The notes beneath the pieces were generated by a model. The model searched no databases and was not told where the DNA came from. It was given only the letters and a program-made list of their open reading frames with translations. A stretch of DNA of 39,675 nucleotides from the NCBI GenBank assembly GCA_016471375.1, contig WGLZ01000068.1, forward strand, positions 1 to 39,675, read 5' to 3'. This document shows, piece after piece, positions 1 through 8,351 of the stretch. This DNA is from Cyanobacteria bacterium RI_101 (lineage in GTDB: Bacteria > Cyanobacteriota > Cyanobacteriia > Cyanobacteriales > Microcystaceae). Both the position numbers and the translations under genes were made by a program. Position 1 is the stretch's first letter; the number at the start of each line of letters is the position of its first letter.

Positions 1-40
1 GTTCGAGTCGTTCTTCTGCGTTAAGCTGGTGGTAGCCCAT
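1..40 (-). CDS. IS30-like transposase, N-terminal fragment (runs off window start)
   Basis: The minus strand from base 40 reads MGYHQLNAEERLE before leaving the window. A start of the form M-x-Y-x-x-L-x-x-E-E-R is typical of IS30-family transposases, where it begins the N-terminal helix-turn-helix that binds the terminal inverted repeat. Only 13 residues are visible, so the DDE catalytic core cannot be checked and the family call rests on this start plus the nearby element end. The gene runs in the same direction as the interrupted methyltransferase. The protein would catalyse cut-and-paste or copy-paste movement of the element. Confidence 0.65.
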   Translation of the reverse strand, partial: MGYHQLNAEERLE

Positions 41-122
41 CTTTGATTGCCTGTTTTGGTGGTACAAGTCAGGCTACCTTAGATGGGCCCCCTTTCGGCT
101 AGCTCACCCTAAGTGGTGCACT
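1..122 (-). mobile_element. One end of an IS30-like insertion sequence
   Basis: The methyltransferase frame stays family-like down to about base 125 and then switches to unrelated sequence that ends at a TAG stop near base 109. On the minus strand the unrelated part begins with AAATGAAGTGCACCACTT, which looks like an IS30-type terminal repeat containing GTGCACC. It is followed by a short leader and the transposase start at base 40. The exact junction (roughly 115-126) and any target-site duplication cannot be fixed because the other end of the element is outside the window. Confidence 0.6.
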
Positions 123-582
123 TCATTTTTGAATCGGCGGAATTCATCACCAACAACGAATCCCCCAAAATCATACGGTTAGACCAACCGATTTCGTGAT
201 TATAAAAATCAATCTGCTGATCAAAAGCCAACTCCCCAAAACTCGACTCAAACAACCCCAACTGCTGAACCGCTTCCCCCCGTTCCTTCTCCGCCCGCGC
301 ATACTGGCGAAAACTCTCAATAATTCCGTGGGGATGAATCTCCTCTTGCACATAAATCGGCACCGTCCGCACCGCCAAATCTTGACGGTCTTGCTCGTCC
401 TTCCCCCGCCAAACCAACTGCGGATCGAGGGACGGATCGCGGGGATAAAGCGCCGCAGGTTGACGGCGCTGGTCTTCTGACATAAAATCTCGCAACTCGT
501 CCGTAGGAATATTAACCCGTTTATCGGCGTGTTTGACGCTTTCGATGGGAGTCGATTTATCGGGATTAGAATTTTTAGCCAT
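109..582 (-). pseudogene. Type III-like DNA methyltransferase (Mod), 5' part interrupted by IS
   Basis: The 157-residue frame contains the N-terminal region of adenine-specific methyltransferases that pair with type III-like Res subunits: an NHEIGWSNRMILGDSLLVMNS stretch at about residues 128-147, which normally sits just before the DPPY catalytic motif. The frame then ends in six residues (KMKCTT) encoded by the insertion sequence, so the catalytic domain is cut off. The start at 582 has GGAG 8 bases upstream (on the minus strand). It lies 342 bases downstream of res on the same strand. The rest of the gene probably lies beyond the element, outside the window. It would have methylated adenine to protect host DNA from the Res nuclease. 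Confidence 0.75.
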
Positions 583-635
583 AACTCAATTTCTCCTAGT
601 TTTTTAGTAGTTGTTTAAAAAGGGTTAACGCCTAG

Positions 636-850
636 GTTTTATCCCCCCTAGCCCCCCTTTGAAAGGGGGGAACCGACTTCAAAGTCCCCCTTGTAAAGGG
701 GGATTTAGGGGGATCAAACCCAAAATTTAAGTCTTTAGACAAGATCTGTGTACACCGTAGCCTTAGAAAGGGGGAAACTATCCTCAAAGTCCCCCTTGCA
801 AAGGGGGATTGTCCCACTGAGCAACGCCGAAGTGTAGGGGGATTCAGGCA
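636..850. repeat. Cluster of C5/G5 palindromic repeats between res and mod
   Basis: The 342-base gap between the two restriction genes is filled with short hairpin units of the form CCCCCTTxxAAAGGGGG, seen at about 645-671, 684-716 and 788-810, each flanked by versions of GATTTAGGGGGAT. A module TGTGTACACCGTAGCC lies at 747-762 and recurs in the repeat block near 20.9-21.1 kb. An 80-residue minus-strand frame across it only reflects the repeats and is not taken as a gene. Such units are common non-coding repeats in cyanobacterial intergenic DNA. Confidence 0.8.
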
Positions 851-924
851 GAGAACTAGAGACTTTCCAAACATTCTTTTAGAGCTTTTTTGATAAGGTG
901 ATCCTAGGGAGATTGACCCGGCGC

Positions 925-3900
925 CTAATTTAACAACCCCCCCTCAAACTGTTGAAAATTATCACTCGCCAGCGCCGCTCGGATCGTATTTTGAGCGTTC
1001 CAGGGATCAGTGATATTGATAAACTGCCAGCGCCCAAAATCCCCGCGACCATTGACCGCCGGAAGCCAAAAATTACGGGCCGTTTGCACCTTCAGCGCCT
1101 TATCTCGCCGGGATTGCCCCGATGCCTCCACGATCAGATTAAGCAAATTATCCGGCCCCCGACCGTCGTTCACCCGACAGACAAAATCCGGCAGATAATT
1201 GCGGGACTGCCCCGCCATCGCGTAGGGAATCATCAAGCCCAAACCCTGATTTTTGACATAATAGATCACCTCGTCCATCTCCTCAAACACCTGGGCCATC
1301 TTATTCTCATAATTACTATCCGCCGTCGCGTGGGACACATGACACTTGAGGGGATCGGTGACAAACACCGGACGACTAGTATCAAAATCCACCCCGTCCG
1401 TGGAACCCAAATAATCCTGGGGATGTAAAATCGGCTTCAGGTACTTATCCGACTCCCCCGCGGCGATAGCCTGATAAATACAATCGCTGGCGTCGTAGGC
1501 GAACTCCGTCAACAGTAACATCTGGGGAAACGTCCCCGCCTTTTCAACCAAACAGCGCCGGAGCCAATCCTTCGCGATCCTCAACACCTGGGGAAACAAC
1601 CAAACCTGCACCTCCGCGTCAAAGCGATGCTCCGCCTCCTTGGCGGTCTTCGCCTCGCCGTCCTGCCGAAAATACCGCTCTAGGGTCAACTTCGCCAACA
1701 AAAAAGCCACCTCCTGAAGTCGGCGCTGTTTCAGATCGTCCAGAGTGTGAATACTCGACTCCCCCACAATCGGCGCGTTCACCGTCATCGTCGGCAAATT
1801 CTCCGTCGAAAGAATGTACCGACAACCCGAATGGTCAAAATTAGCCCGCAACTCCCGCCGGGTCATTTCATAGCGATAGCCCAACAACCGGGGAAACGTG
1901 ATGCGGGCGTAACTACGCTCCGGCAGAGAACGCACCCGCGTCGGCGCCGGCCCCGGTTTCGGCGTCTTGCTCGACCCCGCGCAGGGAATAAAAGCGAAAG
2001 GAACCCCGTAAACCTCCGCGTACTCCGGCTCAAAACGGTTCTGTTCATTCGGCCCGTAGCTGATCCGCCGTAGCGCCCGCCCCACCACCTGCTCGCACAG
2101 TAATTGCGTCCCAAAAGCCCGGACGCCTAAAATATGGGTCACCGTCCCGCAATCCCAGCCCTCCGTCAGCATCGACACGGACACCACACAGCGCACTTGT
2201 TCCCCCAACTTGCCCGCCTTGCCCACGGTGTTCATCACCTCCCGCAATAGCTCCTCATCCGTGATTTTATTCGCGTCCTGACCGGGAAAACGGAGCCGAA
2301 AGTCGTCCTTAAACTCCTCGATTTCCCGGGCCGCGATCTGTTTAAACTCCGGCGTCATCCCCTCCCCGGAATCCAACTGGGCGCTATCCACCAAAATTGT
2401 CCTGGGCCGGGCCGACCAGCCACCGTTTTCCACATTGCTAAACAAAGACAATTGACCCGGCGCTAAGACCGGCTGGTCGTTGGGCAAAACTTTGCCCGTA
2501 TCCCATCCCGCAATCCAGTCATAGACCAATTTAGAAACGCTGGTATTATTGCAGACCACAATAAACACCGGCGGCGTCAGGCCCCTAGCCCTGGCGTCCT
2601 GATTGTTGTCCCAGACTGCGTAATACTTTTCGTAGTTCTCATACAGGGTTTTTAAGGCGCCCTCCAGTTCCTTCGGCAATTTCGGCGCCGGCTCTAGGTT
2701 CTGCTCCTGACTGGTTCGGCTCTTTTTGGGCAAATCGTCCCGAATTAAGGCCCAAATATTGCGGTAGGTGGGTAACTCCCCCTTCATACTGTTATCTATC
2801 ACCGGCACCCGAGGAATTTTGACAATGCCGGACTCGATGGCCTCGATCAAAGAAAAATCCGACACCACCCAAGGAAAGAGCGTTCCTTCCTTGTAACCCG
2901 ATCCTTTCAGATAAAAGGGCGTAGCCGAAAGGTCATAGACCGCCCGAATCCCCAACTTGCGCTGAATCGCCTCCAGCCCGGAACTCCAGACCCGCGCGTT
3001 CTCCTCGTTTTCCTTGGCCTCTTTGCGGTCGTCCCCTTTGTAGGTTTCCTCCTCATCGCCGTTGGGCTTGCGGTGGTAGCAGTGATGGGCCTCGTCGTTG
3101 AGAACAATAATATTTTTTTTATTGCCCAAATCCCGACAGACCCGCCGGGTCATCTGGTCTGGCGTTTCCACAAAGGGGTTTGCGTCTTTGCCCTTGATCA
3201 ATAAACTTTTAGTCAGTTTACTCGCTTCTGTATTCGTTTCCTTTAACTGAAAATTGTGATAATTGACAATGACGATCTTGGCCTGCTGGAGCGCCGCCAT
3301 CAACGTCTGATCGTCAGGAACCAAATCCAAAGCCCGGTAATAGTTGCCGGCGTCGTTGGGCTGTAACACCCGCAGACGGTCGCGAATGGTGATTCCCGGC
3401 GCCACCAAGAGAAAGGCGTCGCTAAACAAACGACTTTGGGGCCTAGCGATTTTATTCAACGCTTGCCAAGCGATCAGCATGGCCATCACCACCGTCTTAC
3501 CGCTCCCCGTCGCCATCTTGAAGGCCATTCGGGGCAGAGTCGAACCCGCTTCTTCTCCAAAGCGCCGGAGTTGATTGTCAATATAAGTGTCGCCGGAGGG
3601 CTTCGCCACCTCGGTAATGTAAATCGCCGTTTCCAGCGCCTCGATCTGGCAGAAAAACATTTTCCGCTCCCGGTCGGGCCGTTGCCAATAGTCCAACAAT
3701 GTCCGGGTTGTGGGCGTAATTTTAACGGCGCTTTGATAGCCGCCCCGGCGCCAAATCCCCACTTTCTCCCGGATTTCATTAATAAACCGATTTTCTTCAA
3801 CCCGCTCCCGTGTCCAGGCGTCCCCTAGGGGAATCTCCATCTGCTTGCCTCTCTTCTTGGGCTGAGCGATGGGAATAAAATAATGGCTCCGGCGGCGCCC

Positions 3901-4005
3901 TTCGGCGATCTCGTCCGTGATCCCGTCTTCGTTGAACCGAAAATGGCGCTGGGGTTCCTCGAAGGGCGAGTTAAGAATCGGGTTTTCAATGACAACAGGT
4001 TTCAT
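925..4005 (-). CDS. res: Type III-like restriction enzyme Res subunit (helicase plus nuclease)
   Basis: This 1026-residue protein is a superfamily 2 helicase fused to a C-terminal nuclease-like domain, the DNA-translocating and cutting subunit of a type III-like restriction system. Visible motifs are Walker A GSGKT (residues 167-171), DEAH (304-307), SAT (360-362), and the motif V/VI block SMLTEGWDC through QVVGRALRR. A PD-(D/E)xK-like site is suggested by LPDF at 938-941 and LIVE at 957-960, but the usual ExK is E-A-S here (960-962). The length matches stand-alone Res proteins. The partner methyltransferase follows on the same strand but is interrupted by an insertion sequence. The gene carries the window's normal density of GGCGCC-type motifs, so it is not obviously a recent arrival. 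Confidence 0.88.
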   Translation of the reverse strand: MKPVVIENPILNSPFEEPQRHFRFNEDGITDEIAEGRRRSHYFIPIAQPKKRGKQMEIPLGDAWTRERVEENRFINEIREKVGIWRRGGYQSAVKITPTTRTLLDYWQRPDRERKMFFCQIEALETAIYITEVAKPSGDTYIDNQLRRFGEEAGSTLPRMAFKMATGSGKTVVMAMLIAWQALNKIARPQSRLFSDAFLLVAPGITIRDRLRVLQPNDAGNYYRALDLVPDDQTLMAALQQAKIVIVNYHNFQLKETNTEASKLTKSLLIKGKDANPFVETPDQMTRRVCRDLGNKKNIIVLNDEAHHCYHRKPNGDEEETYKGDDRKEAKENEENARVWSSGLEAIQRKLGIRAVYDLSATPFYLKGSGYKEGTLFPWVVSDFSLIEAIESGIVKIPRVPVIDNSMKGELPTYRNIWALIRDDLPKKSRTSQEQNLEPAPKLPKELEGALKTLYENYEKYYAVWDNNQDARARGLTPPVFIVVCNNTSVSKLVYDWIAGWDTGKVLPNDQPVLAPGQLSLFSNVENGGWSARPRTILVDSAQLDSGEGMTPEFKQIAAREIEEFKDDFRLRFPGQDANKITDEELLREVMNTVGKAGKLGEQVRCVVSVSMLTEGWDCGTVTHILGVRAFGTQLLCEQVVGRALRRISYGPNEQNRFEPEYAEVYGVPFAFIPCAGSSKTPKPGPAPTRVRSLPERSYARITFPRLLGYRYEMTRRELRANFDHSGCRYILSTENLPTMTVNAPIVGESSIHTLDDLKQRRLQEVAFLLAKLTLERYFRQDGEAKTAKEAEHRFDAEVQVWLFPQVLRIAKDWLRRCLVEKAGTFPQMLLLTEFAYDASDCIYQAIAAGESDKYLKPILHPQDYLGSTDGVDFDTSRPVFVTDPLKCHVSHATADSNYENKMAQVFEEMDEVIYYVKNQGLGLMIPYAMAGQSRNYLPDFVCRVNDGRGPDNLLNLIVEASGQSRRDKALKVQTARNFWLPAVNGRGDFGRWQFINITDPWNAQNTIRAALASDNFQQFEGGLLN

Positions 4006-4144
4006 CGGCCATCCCTTGCTCGGCGCTGAGATCCTTTCACGATAGACCAGACCCCTTAACCCCAGAGCGCCGTCGTCACAAATCTATACAATGCAACCGG
4101 CGCCGCTCTACTCTGATAACTGATAACTGTTCACTGATAACTGA

Positions 4145-4531
4145 TTAAAGCGTTTCTTGGTATTCCTGAAGCAGAGCCAAAATATCCCCTAATTGTCGTC
4201 GGTGGACGGCGCTGGGGTCGAGTTGGTATTGGATGAGCGCAATACGATATCGAGTTTCGATTCGAGTTCGGCGAGCTTGGCGTTCTGCCTCCTCAACTCT
4301 AAAGTTCTCTTCTCTAACTCGGCGTTGCTTTTCCTCAAGTCGGACAAGCCCCCGTAGGATTTGATCAGCCACCAGCAGGCCGAACGTAATCCCCGCCAGA
4401 GAGAGTCCCAGCCATTGGGGGATGGGGAGGTCGTAGTTTCGGAATTGGAGTTTGTCATAGGCCAAGACAACGCTGGTGATAAATAACAGGAGAGTCGCCA
4501 GAATAGCGATTAGGGTTTGCAGATCAAACAT
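4145..4531 (-). CDS. Small membrane protein with coiled-coil tail, function unknown
   Basis: I do not recognise this 128-residue protein. It has two hydrophobic segments (about residues 4-24 and 39-61), then a charged stretch (about 62-100) rich in Glu and Arg that looks like a coiled coil (LVRLEEKQRRVREENFRVEE), and a short C-terminal helix. This suggests a small inner-membrane protein with an oligomerising cytoplasmic tail. It lies 21 bases downstream of the LpxB-related gene on the same strand and may be the last gene of that transcript. Confidence 0.6.
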   Translation of the reverse strand: MFDLQTLIAILATLLLFITSVVLAYDKLQFRNYDLPIPQWLGLSLAGITFGLLVADQILRGLVRLEEKQRRVREENFRVEEAERQARRTRIETRYRIALIQYQLDPSAVHRRQLGDILALLQEYQETL

Positions 4532-4552
4532 AGCGTTTTACGCTCAGCGCCT

Positions 4553-5743
4553 TTATTTTAGCGGCTCCCCATCACCGGCGCCGGTTTCCAGACAAGCGTA
4601 GAGCGCCCGAGCCAACCCCGCCGAGCCACCGGGAGCGCCGACCCGCTCCGCCCCCTGAAGGCGACAAAAAGCCAGATATTCCTCGTCGGCGAGAATCTGA
4701 GCCGCCAGCCGGGCCGCCCTCGGAATCCCGTCCGGCGCCGCCACCGTCGTCACGCTTGGCCCCAACAAACGCGTTTGCGCCTCCGCGAAGGCGTAGGTAA
4801 ACTGAGGCCCCGGGCCGGGAATTTGGACTACCGGCTTACCCAGACCCACCGCCTGTTCCACCGCCGTCCCCGCCATGCCCAGCGCCAAATCGCAAGCGCC
4901 GAGAATATCGTTAAAAGCGCCCCAATAACAGCCCACCTCGCAGTTTTCCCTGCGCAGAAGACCAGCGCCGAGATAATCCCAGTTTTGGCTTTTAGCTAAA
5001 GCCCTTAAATCCGCTTCCGTAATGGCGGAAACCAGCGCCGCCCGGAACTGGTATTGTCCTAACCCTTGCATCTCCCGCGCCAACGCCAACAACCGGGCCA
5101 AATTACCCAAAGCCTCCGGCGCCCGACTACCGGGAAAGAGGGCGATTTTCCCCCCGGCGCCGTCCCAACCTAAAGCAACGCCCTGGGGTTCCAGCCCGTC
5201 CAAAATCGGATACCCCGCGTAATCCGCCCGACCAAAGCCCCGGCGCTGTAAATCCCGGGCCGTGTAGGCGTCCCGCGTCCAAATCCGGCGACAGCGAGGG
5301 GAGCGGAGCAACAGGGCCGTCGGCGCCGGCAATTCCAAATAGCCTTCGTAGTAGGCGGAAGTCGAAACCAAAAAAGCGCCGAAGGGCCGTCCCGTCAGAC
5401 GGGCGAAGAGCAACGGCACCAGATCCCCCACCGCCAGACAAAAATCAATCTCTTCCTTGATCTGCCAAGTCGCCCAGATTTGCCGCAGGGTTAACTCCGC
5501 CAAACCGCCCCCCAGATCCCGGAGCCAGTTGAGGGGATGGGTATAAATCAGACCGCCGGAGGGGAGCGTCCGGGTGGGCGCCAGCAGGGGAACCCCTAGG
5601 GATTGGTAAGCCAGCCCTTCCCCCACCAGGGGCAGAGCCAGGGCCTCGCAGTGGGGATAGAGCCGGGTCAGCGCCGCTAAAATGCGACTGCCGTTCAGAT
5701 CCTCCCCGTGACCGTTACTGATGAATAAGATCCTCGGCTTCAT
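4553..5743 (-). CDS. Lipid-A-disaccharide synthase-related glycosyltransferase
   Basis: The 396-residue protein begins MKPRILFISNGHGEDLNGSR, the N-terminal signature of the LpxB-related family found in cyanobacteria and plants. The C-terminal half has a UDP-sugar-binding type region (LGMAGTAVEQAVGLGKPVVQIPGPGPQFT, about residues 290-318) like GT-B folds of the LpxB/MurG type. Its substrate is not established; by fold it would transfer a sugar to a lipid or prenyl acceptor at the membrane. It overlaps the IPP isomerase gene by 4 bases (ATGA), so the two are translationally coupled. True lipid A synthesis is unlikely from this gene alone. Confidence 0.85.
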   Translation of the reverse strand: MKPRILFISNGHGEDLNGSRILAALTRLYPHCEALALPLVGEGLAYQSLGVPLLAPTRTLPSGGLIYTHPLNWLRDLGGGLAELTLRQIWATWQIKEEIDFCLAVGDLVPLLFARLTGRPFGAFLVSTSAYYEGYLELPAPTALLLRSPRCRRIWTRDAYTARDLQRRGFGRADYAGYPILDGLEPQGVALGWDGAGGKIALFPGSRAPEALGNLARLLALAREMQGLGQYQFRAALVSAITEADLRALAKSQNWDYLGAGLLRRENCEVGCYWGAFNDILGACDLALGMAGTAVEQAVGLGKPVVQIPGPGPQFTYAFAEAQTRLLGPSVTTVAAPDGIPRAARLAAQILADEEYLAFCRLQGAERVGAPGGSAGLARALYACLETGAGDGEPLK

Positions 5744-6798
5744 CGGGGTTTAATAATCCGTTGCCAGGTGTGAGCGTCGTAGAGGGGAACCCGAGCCAAC
5801 TGGGGCAGAGTAAAAGCGCCGCAACAAAAGGCCGCGATTTTTAACTCCTGCAAAAAGCCGCTAAAGCGCCGGTAAACCTGCTCAGCATCAACCGTGGCCG
5901 GCGCCAACAACGGCGCGGCGCTCCCCGCCAAAGCGGCGCCCAGCGCCAAAGCCTTAGCGCAATCAATGCCGGAACGCAGACCGCCGCTGGCGAAAATCGG
6001 CAAATCCGTCGCCCCCAGCGCCGCCCGCAAACTCACCGCCGTGGGAATGCCCCAACCGGCGAAAGCGTGGGCGATTTGTTTTAACCGAGGATCCCTCTGA
6101 CGGTGGGCCTCCACCTCGCTCCAACTGGTGCCCCCGGCGCCGGCCACGTCGATGGCCGCGACCCCGCAGTCCTCCAACCGTTTCGCCACCCCGGCGCTGA
6201 TCCCATTCCCCACTTCCTTCACAATCACCGGGACGGTTAACTGCCGGGTAATTTCCTCCAAACGGCGCCACAACCCCGACCAATCGCGGTCGCCCCCCGC
6301 TTGCACCGCCTCCTGCAACGGGTTTAGGTGCAAAATTAAGGCGTCGGCGCCGATCATCTCCACCGCCCTCCGGGCCTCGTCTATCCCATACCCATAGTTA
6401 AACTGCACCAAACCCAAATTGGCAAATAACAAAATATCCGGCGCCCGCTCCCGAATTTGGTAGGTTTGGGCCAACTCCGGCGCTTCTAGCGCCGCCCGCT
6501 GGGAGCCGACGCCCATGGCGATGCCCAACGCCTGGGCCGCCTCCGCTAAACACTGATTAATCCGTCCCGCCTCCGGGGTTCCCCCCGTCATACTGCTGAT
6601 CAATAACGGCGCTTTTAGCGTTTTACCCCAGAGGGTCAAGCTGAGATCCACTTGATCCAAATCCCCGTCCGGCAGAGCGCAGTGCTCCAGCGCCAACCGC
6701 TCAAACCCCGCGGTCACGGCCTTAGCGCCGACGTCTTTCTCCAGGGCGACGCGGATATGGTCGGCTTTACGCAGGGCCGTCGGCTCGGACATAGACAC
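5740..6798 (-). CDS. fni: Isopentenyl-diphosphate delta-isomerase, type 2 (FMN-dependent)
   Basis: The enzyme interconverts isopentenyl and dimethylallyl diphosphate, supplying carotenoid, phytol and quinone synthesis. The 352-residue length is typical of the type 2 family. Landmarks are SSMTGGTPEAGRIN and GIAMGVGSQR in the N-terminal half, HLNPLQEAVQ with the conserved Gln, VIVKEVGNGIS, DVAGAGGTSW and the phosphate/FMN-binding FASGGLRSGID. Cyanobacteria normally use this type. It starts 21 bases after the tRNA-Ile2 gene on the same strand and ends overlapping the LpxB-related gene, suggesting one tRNA-fni-glycosyltransferase transcript. Confidence 0.95.
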   Translation of the reverse strand: MSMSEPTALRKADHIRVALEKDVGAKAVTAGFERLALEHCALPDGDLDQVDLSLTLWGKTLKAPLLISSMTGGTPEAGRINQCLAEAAQALGIAMGVGSQRAALEAPELAQTYQIRERAPDILLFANLGLVQFNYGYGIDEARRAVEMIGADALILHLNPLQEAVQAGGDRDWSGLWRRLEEITRQLTVPVIVKEVGNGISAGVAKRLEDCGVAAIDVAGAGGTSWSEVEAHRQRDPRLKQIAHAFAGWGIPTAVSLRAALGATDLPIFASGGLRSGIDCAKALALGAALAGSAAPLLAPATVDAEQVYRRFSGFLQELKIAAFCCGAFTLPQLARVPLYDAHTWQRIIKPR

Positions 6799-6819
6799 AA
6801 GAAAGAAGGGCGTGAATCA

Positions 6820-6892
6820 TCCAGGGTACAGGAGTTGAACCTGTCTAAGGCGAATTATGAGTTCGCTGCCTCAACCGCTCGGCCAACCCTGG
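6820..6892 (-). tRNA. trnI-CAU: tRNA-Ile(CAU), lysidine type
   Basis: A 73-base cloverleaf is visible: acceptor stem CCAGGGT/ACCCTGG with discriminator A, D arm containing GCCGAGCGGTTGAGGC, anticodon stem GCGAA/TTCGC with loop CTCATAA (anticodon CAT), and T arm ACAGG-TTCAACT-CCTGT. CCA is not encoded. The loop and D arm are close to plastid trnI-CAU and unlike elongator or initiator tRNA-Met, so it most likely decodes AUA after TilS converts C34 to lysidine. A perfect TATAAT on the minus strand lies 17 bases upstream (6914-6909). Confidence 0.88.
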
Positions 6893-6908
6893 GCGTAAAA
6901 CCCTTGAT

Positions 6909-6914
6909 ATTATA
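6909..6914 (-). promoter_or_regulatory. Probable -10 box of the tRNA-Ile2 transcript
   Basis: On the minus strand the bases read TATAAT, placed so that transcription would begin about 10 bases before the tRNA. No good -35 box is seen 16-19 bases upstream, where the sequence already lies inside the divergent ClC gene. The position fits a short 5' leader, but it rests on the -10 match alone. Confidence 0.4.
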
Positions 6915-6920
6915 GCGACC

Positions 6921-8228
6921 ATGTCTCCTCGTCGCGACGCTTTATCTTTTACGCTCCTGTTACCGGCGCTTCTTACCGGTCTCTTGACGGGTCTCGCGGC
7001 CGCGGCCTTTCGGGGAACCGTGGAATTTATCCTCGCTCAACGGGGCGCGTTGGCCGCCTGGCTCGCGCCTGGGTTTCCCTGGAGCGCCGTTCTTCCCATT
7101 GGCCTGGCCTGCGCTCTGACGGGTCTCAGTTTTTACCTCCGCCGGCGCTGGGCGCCGGAAACCAGCGGCAGTGGCATTCCCCAGATTGAGGGCTACCTAC
7201 AAGGCTCCGCGCCCTTTGCTTGGCCCCGAGTTCTGACGGTTAAATTTATCGGCGGCAGTCTCGCCCTCGGCGCCGGTCTCGTGGCGGGGTTTGAGGGGCC
7301 CACCATTCAGATGGGCGGCGCCCTGGGCTTAATGATGGCCGGGGGGAGCGCGTCCTCGGAGGAGCGCCGTCGTTTACTGGTGGCCGTCGGCGCCGGGGCG
7401 GGGTTAGCCGCGGCCTTTAACGCGCCCCTGGCCGGCGTCGCTTTGGTGAAGGAGGAATTACAGGAATCCTTTAACGTGCCCCCCTGGGGCTATCCGGCGC
7501 TGTTTGTGGGGTGTGTCGGCGCCACAGTGGCGCTTCGCGCTCTGCGGGGTCAGGGCGCCGTCATTTCCCTGACCCAATTCCAGCGGGTTCCCCTAGCGTC
7601 CCTCTGGATGTTCGCCGTTTTGGGGATCATTTTGGGCGTTGTCGGCTATAGCTTTAACCGACTTTTGCTCTGGAGCCTCGACCGCTTTGACCGGGTTCCC
7701 TCGCCGGGCCGTCGGTTTCTGGGACTGGGGGTCGGCGCCTTGGTGGGCCTAGTGGCTTTGCTCTATCCGCCCCTGGCGGGGAGCGGCGAAAATACGGTGA
7801 TTTGGGCCTTTGACCAACAGGCGTCCAGTTTCCTCCTGCTAGCCGTCTTTGCCGGACGCTTTCTCTTGACCCTGATCTGCTACGGAAGCGGCGCCATTGG
7901 CGGTATCTTTGCCCCCCTCCTGGCGCTGGCCACCGTCCTCAGCCTCGCCTTGGCCCAGCATTTCCACGCAGGCTTTCCCGCCCAACTCCCCGAACCCGCC
8001 GTCATGGCCATCGCCGGTATGGGCGCCCTGGTGGCCGCCACGGTGCAAGCGCCGTTAACGGCGACTTTGCTCACCATTGAAATGACGGACAATTATTTTG
8101 TCATTTTGCCCCTACTGATCACCTGCGTCGGCGCCGGTTTAACCGCCAACTATTGCGGCGCTCGCCCCATTTATACGGCGCTGTTGGAACGACAAACCGT
8201 CGCTTCAGCCGACCCTCCCACGCGCTAA
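6921..8228 (+). CDS. ClC-family chloride/proton exchanger
   Basis: The 435-residue protein is a hydrophobic ClC channel/exchanger. All three anion-selectivity signatures are present: GSGIP (83-87), GFEGP (123-127, a variant of GREGP with the gating Glu at 125) and GGIFAP near residue 321. The internal proton-path Glu pair (E178-E179 in LVKEELQESF) and the C-terminal Tyr (Y418 in RPIYTALLE) that coordinates the central anion are also present, so a Cl-/H+ antiporter is more likely than a passive channel. There is no C-terminal CBS domain. It starts 29 bases from the divergent tRNA gene. Confidence 0.92.
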   Translation: MSPRRDALSFTLLLPALLTGLLTGLAAAAFRGTVEFILAQRGALAAWLAPGFPWSAVLPIGLACALTGLSFYLRRRWAPETSGSGIPQIEGYLQGSAPFAWPRVLTVKFIGGSLALGAGLVAGFEGPTIQMGGALGLMMAGGSASSEERRRLLVAVGAGAGLAAAFNAPLAGVALVKEELQESFNVPPWGYPALFVGCVGATVALRALRGQGAVISLTQFQRVPLASLWMFAVLGIILGVVGYSFNRLLLWSLDRFDRVPSPGRRFLGLGVGALVGLVALLYPPLAGSGENTVIWAFDQQASSFLLLAVFAGRFLLTLICYGSGAIGGIFAPLLALATVLSLALAQHFHAGFPAQLPEPAVMAIAGMGALVAATVQAPLTATLLTIEMTDNYFVILPLLITCVGAGLTANYCGARPIYTALLERQTVASADPPTR

Positions 8229-8351
8229 GCAAGGAGGGGGGATTTTTGCCAGCGGGAATTGACGAGGACTCCGGCGCCGGTTGCGTCGCCGCCAGACCGG
8301 GTCTAGAATCAAGGCTTAAGACACCCGCTCCCCACCGCCGTTTCGCACGTC

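Noticed and set aside
636-850. CRISPR array
   Set aside because: The units are short hairpins with irregular spacing and no unique spacers of constant length.
632-874. 80-residue minus-strand frame between res and mod
   Set aside because: Its translation (PFARGTL, PFQRGARG) comes from the C5/G5 repeat units; no ribosome-binding site or protein-like composition.
952-3828. Several plus-strand frames of 60-158 codons opposite res
   Set aside because: They are antisense shadows of the strongly supported helicase gene and have no family signatures.
6820-6892. Elongator tRNA-Met as identity of the CAU tRNA
   Set aside because: The D arm and anticodon arm match the plastid-type tRNA-Ile(CAU), not tRNA-Met.
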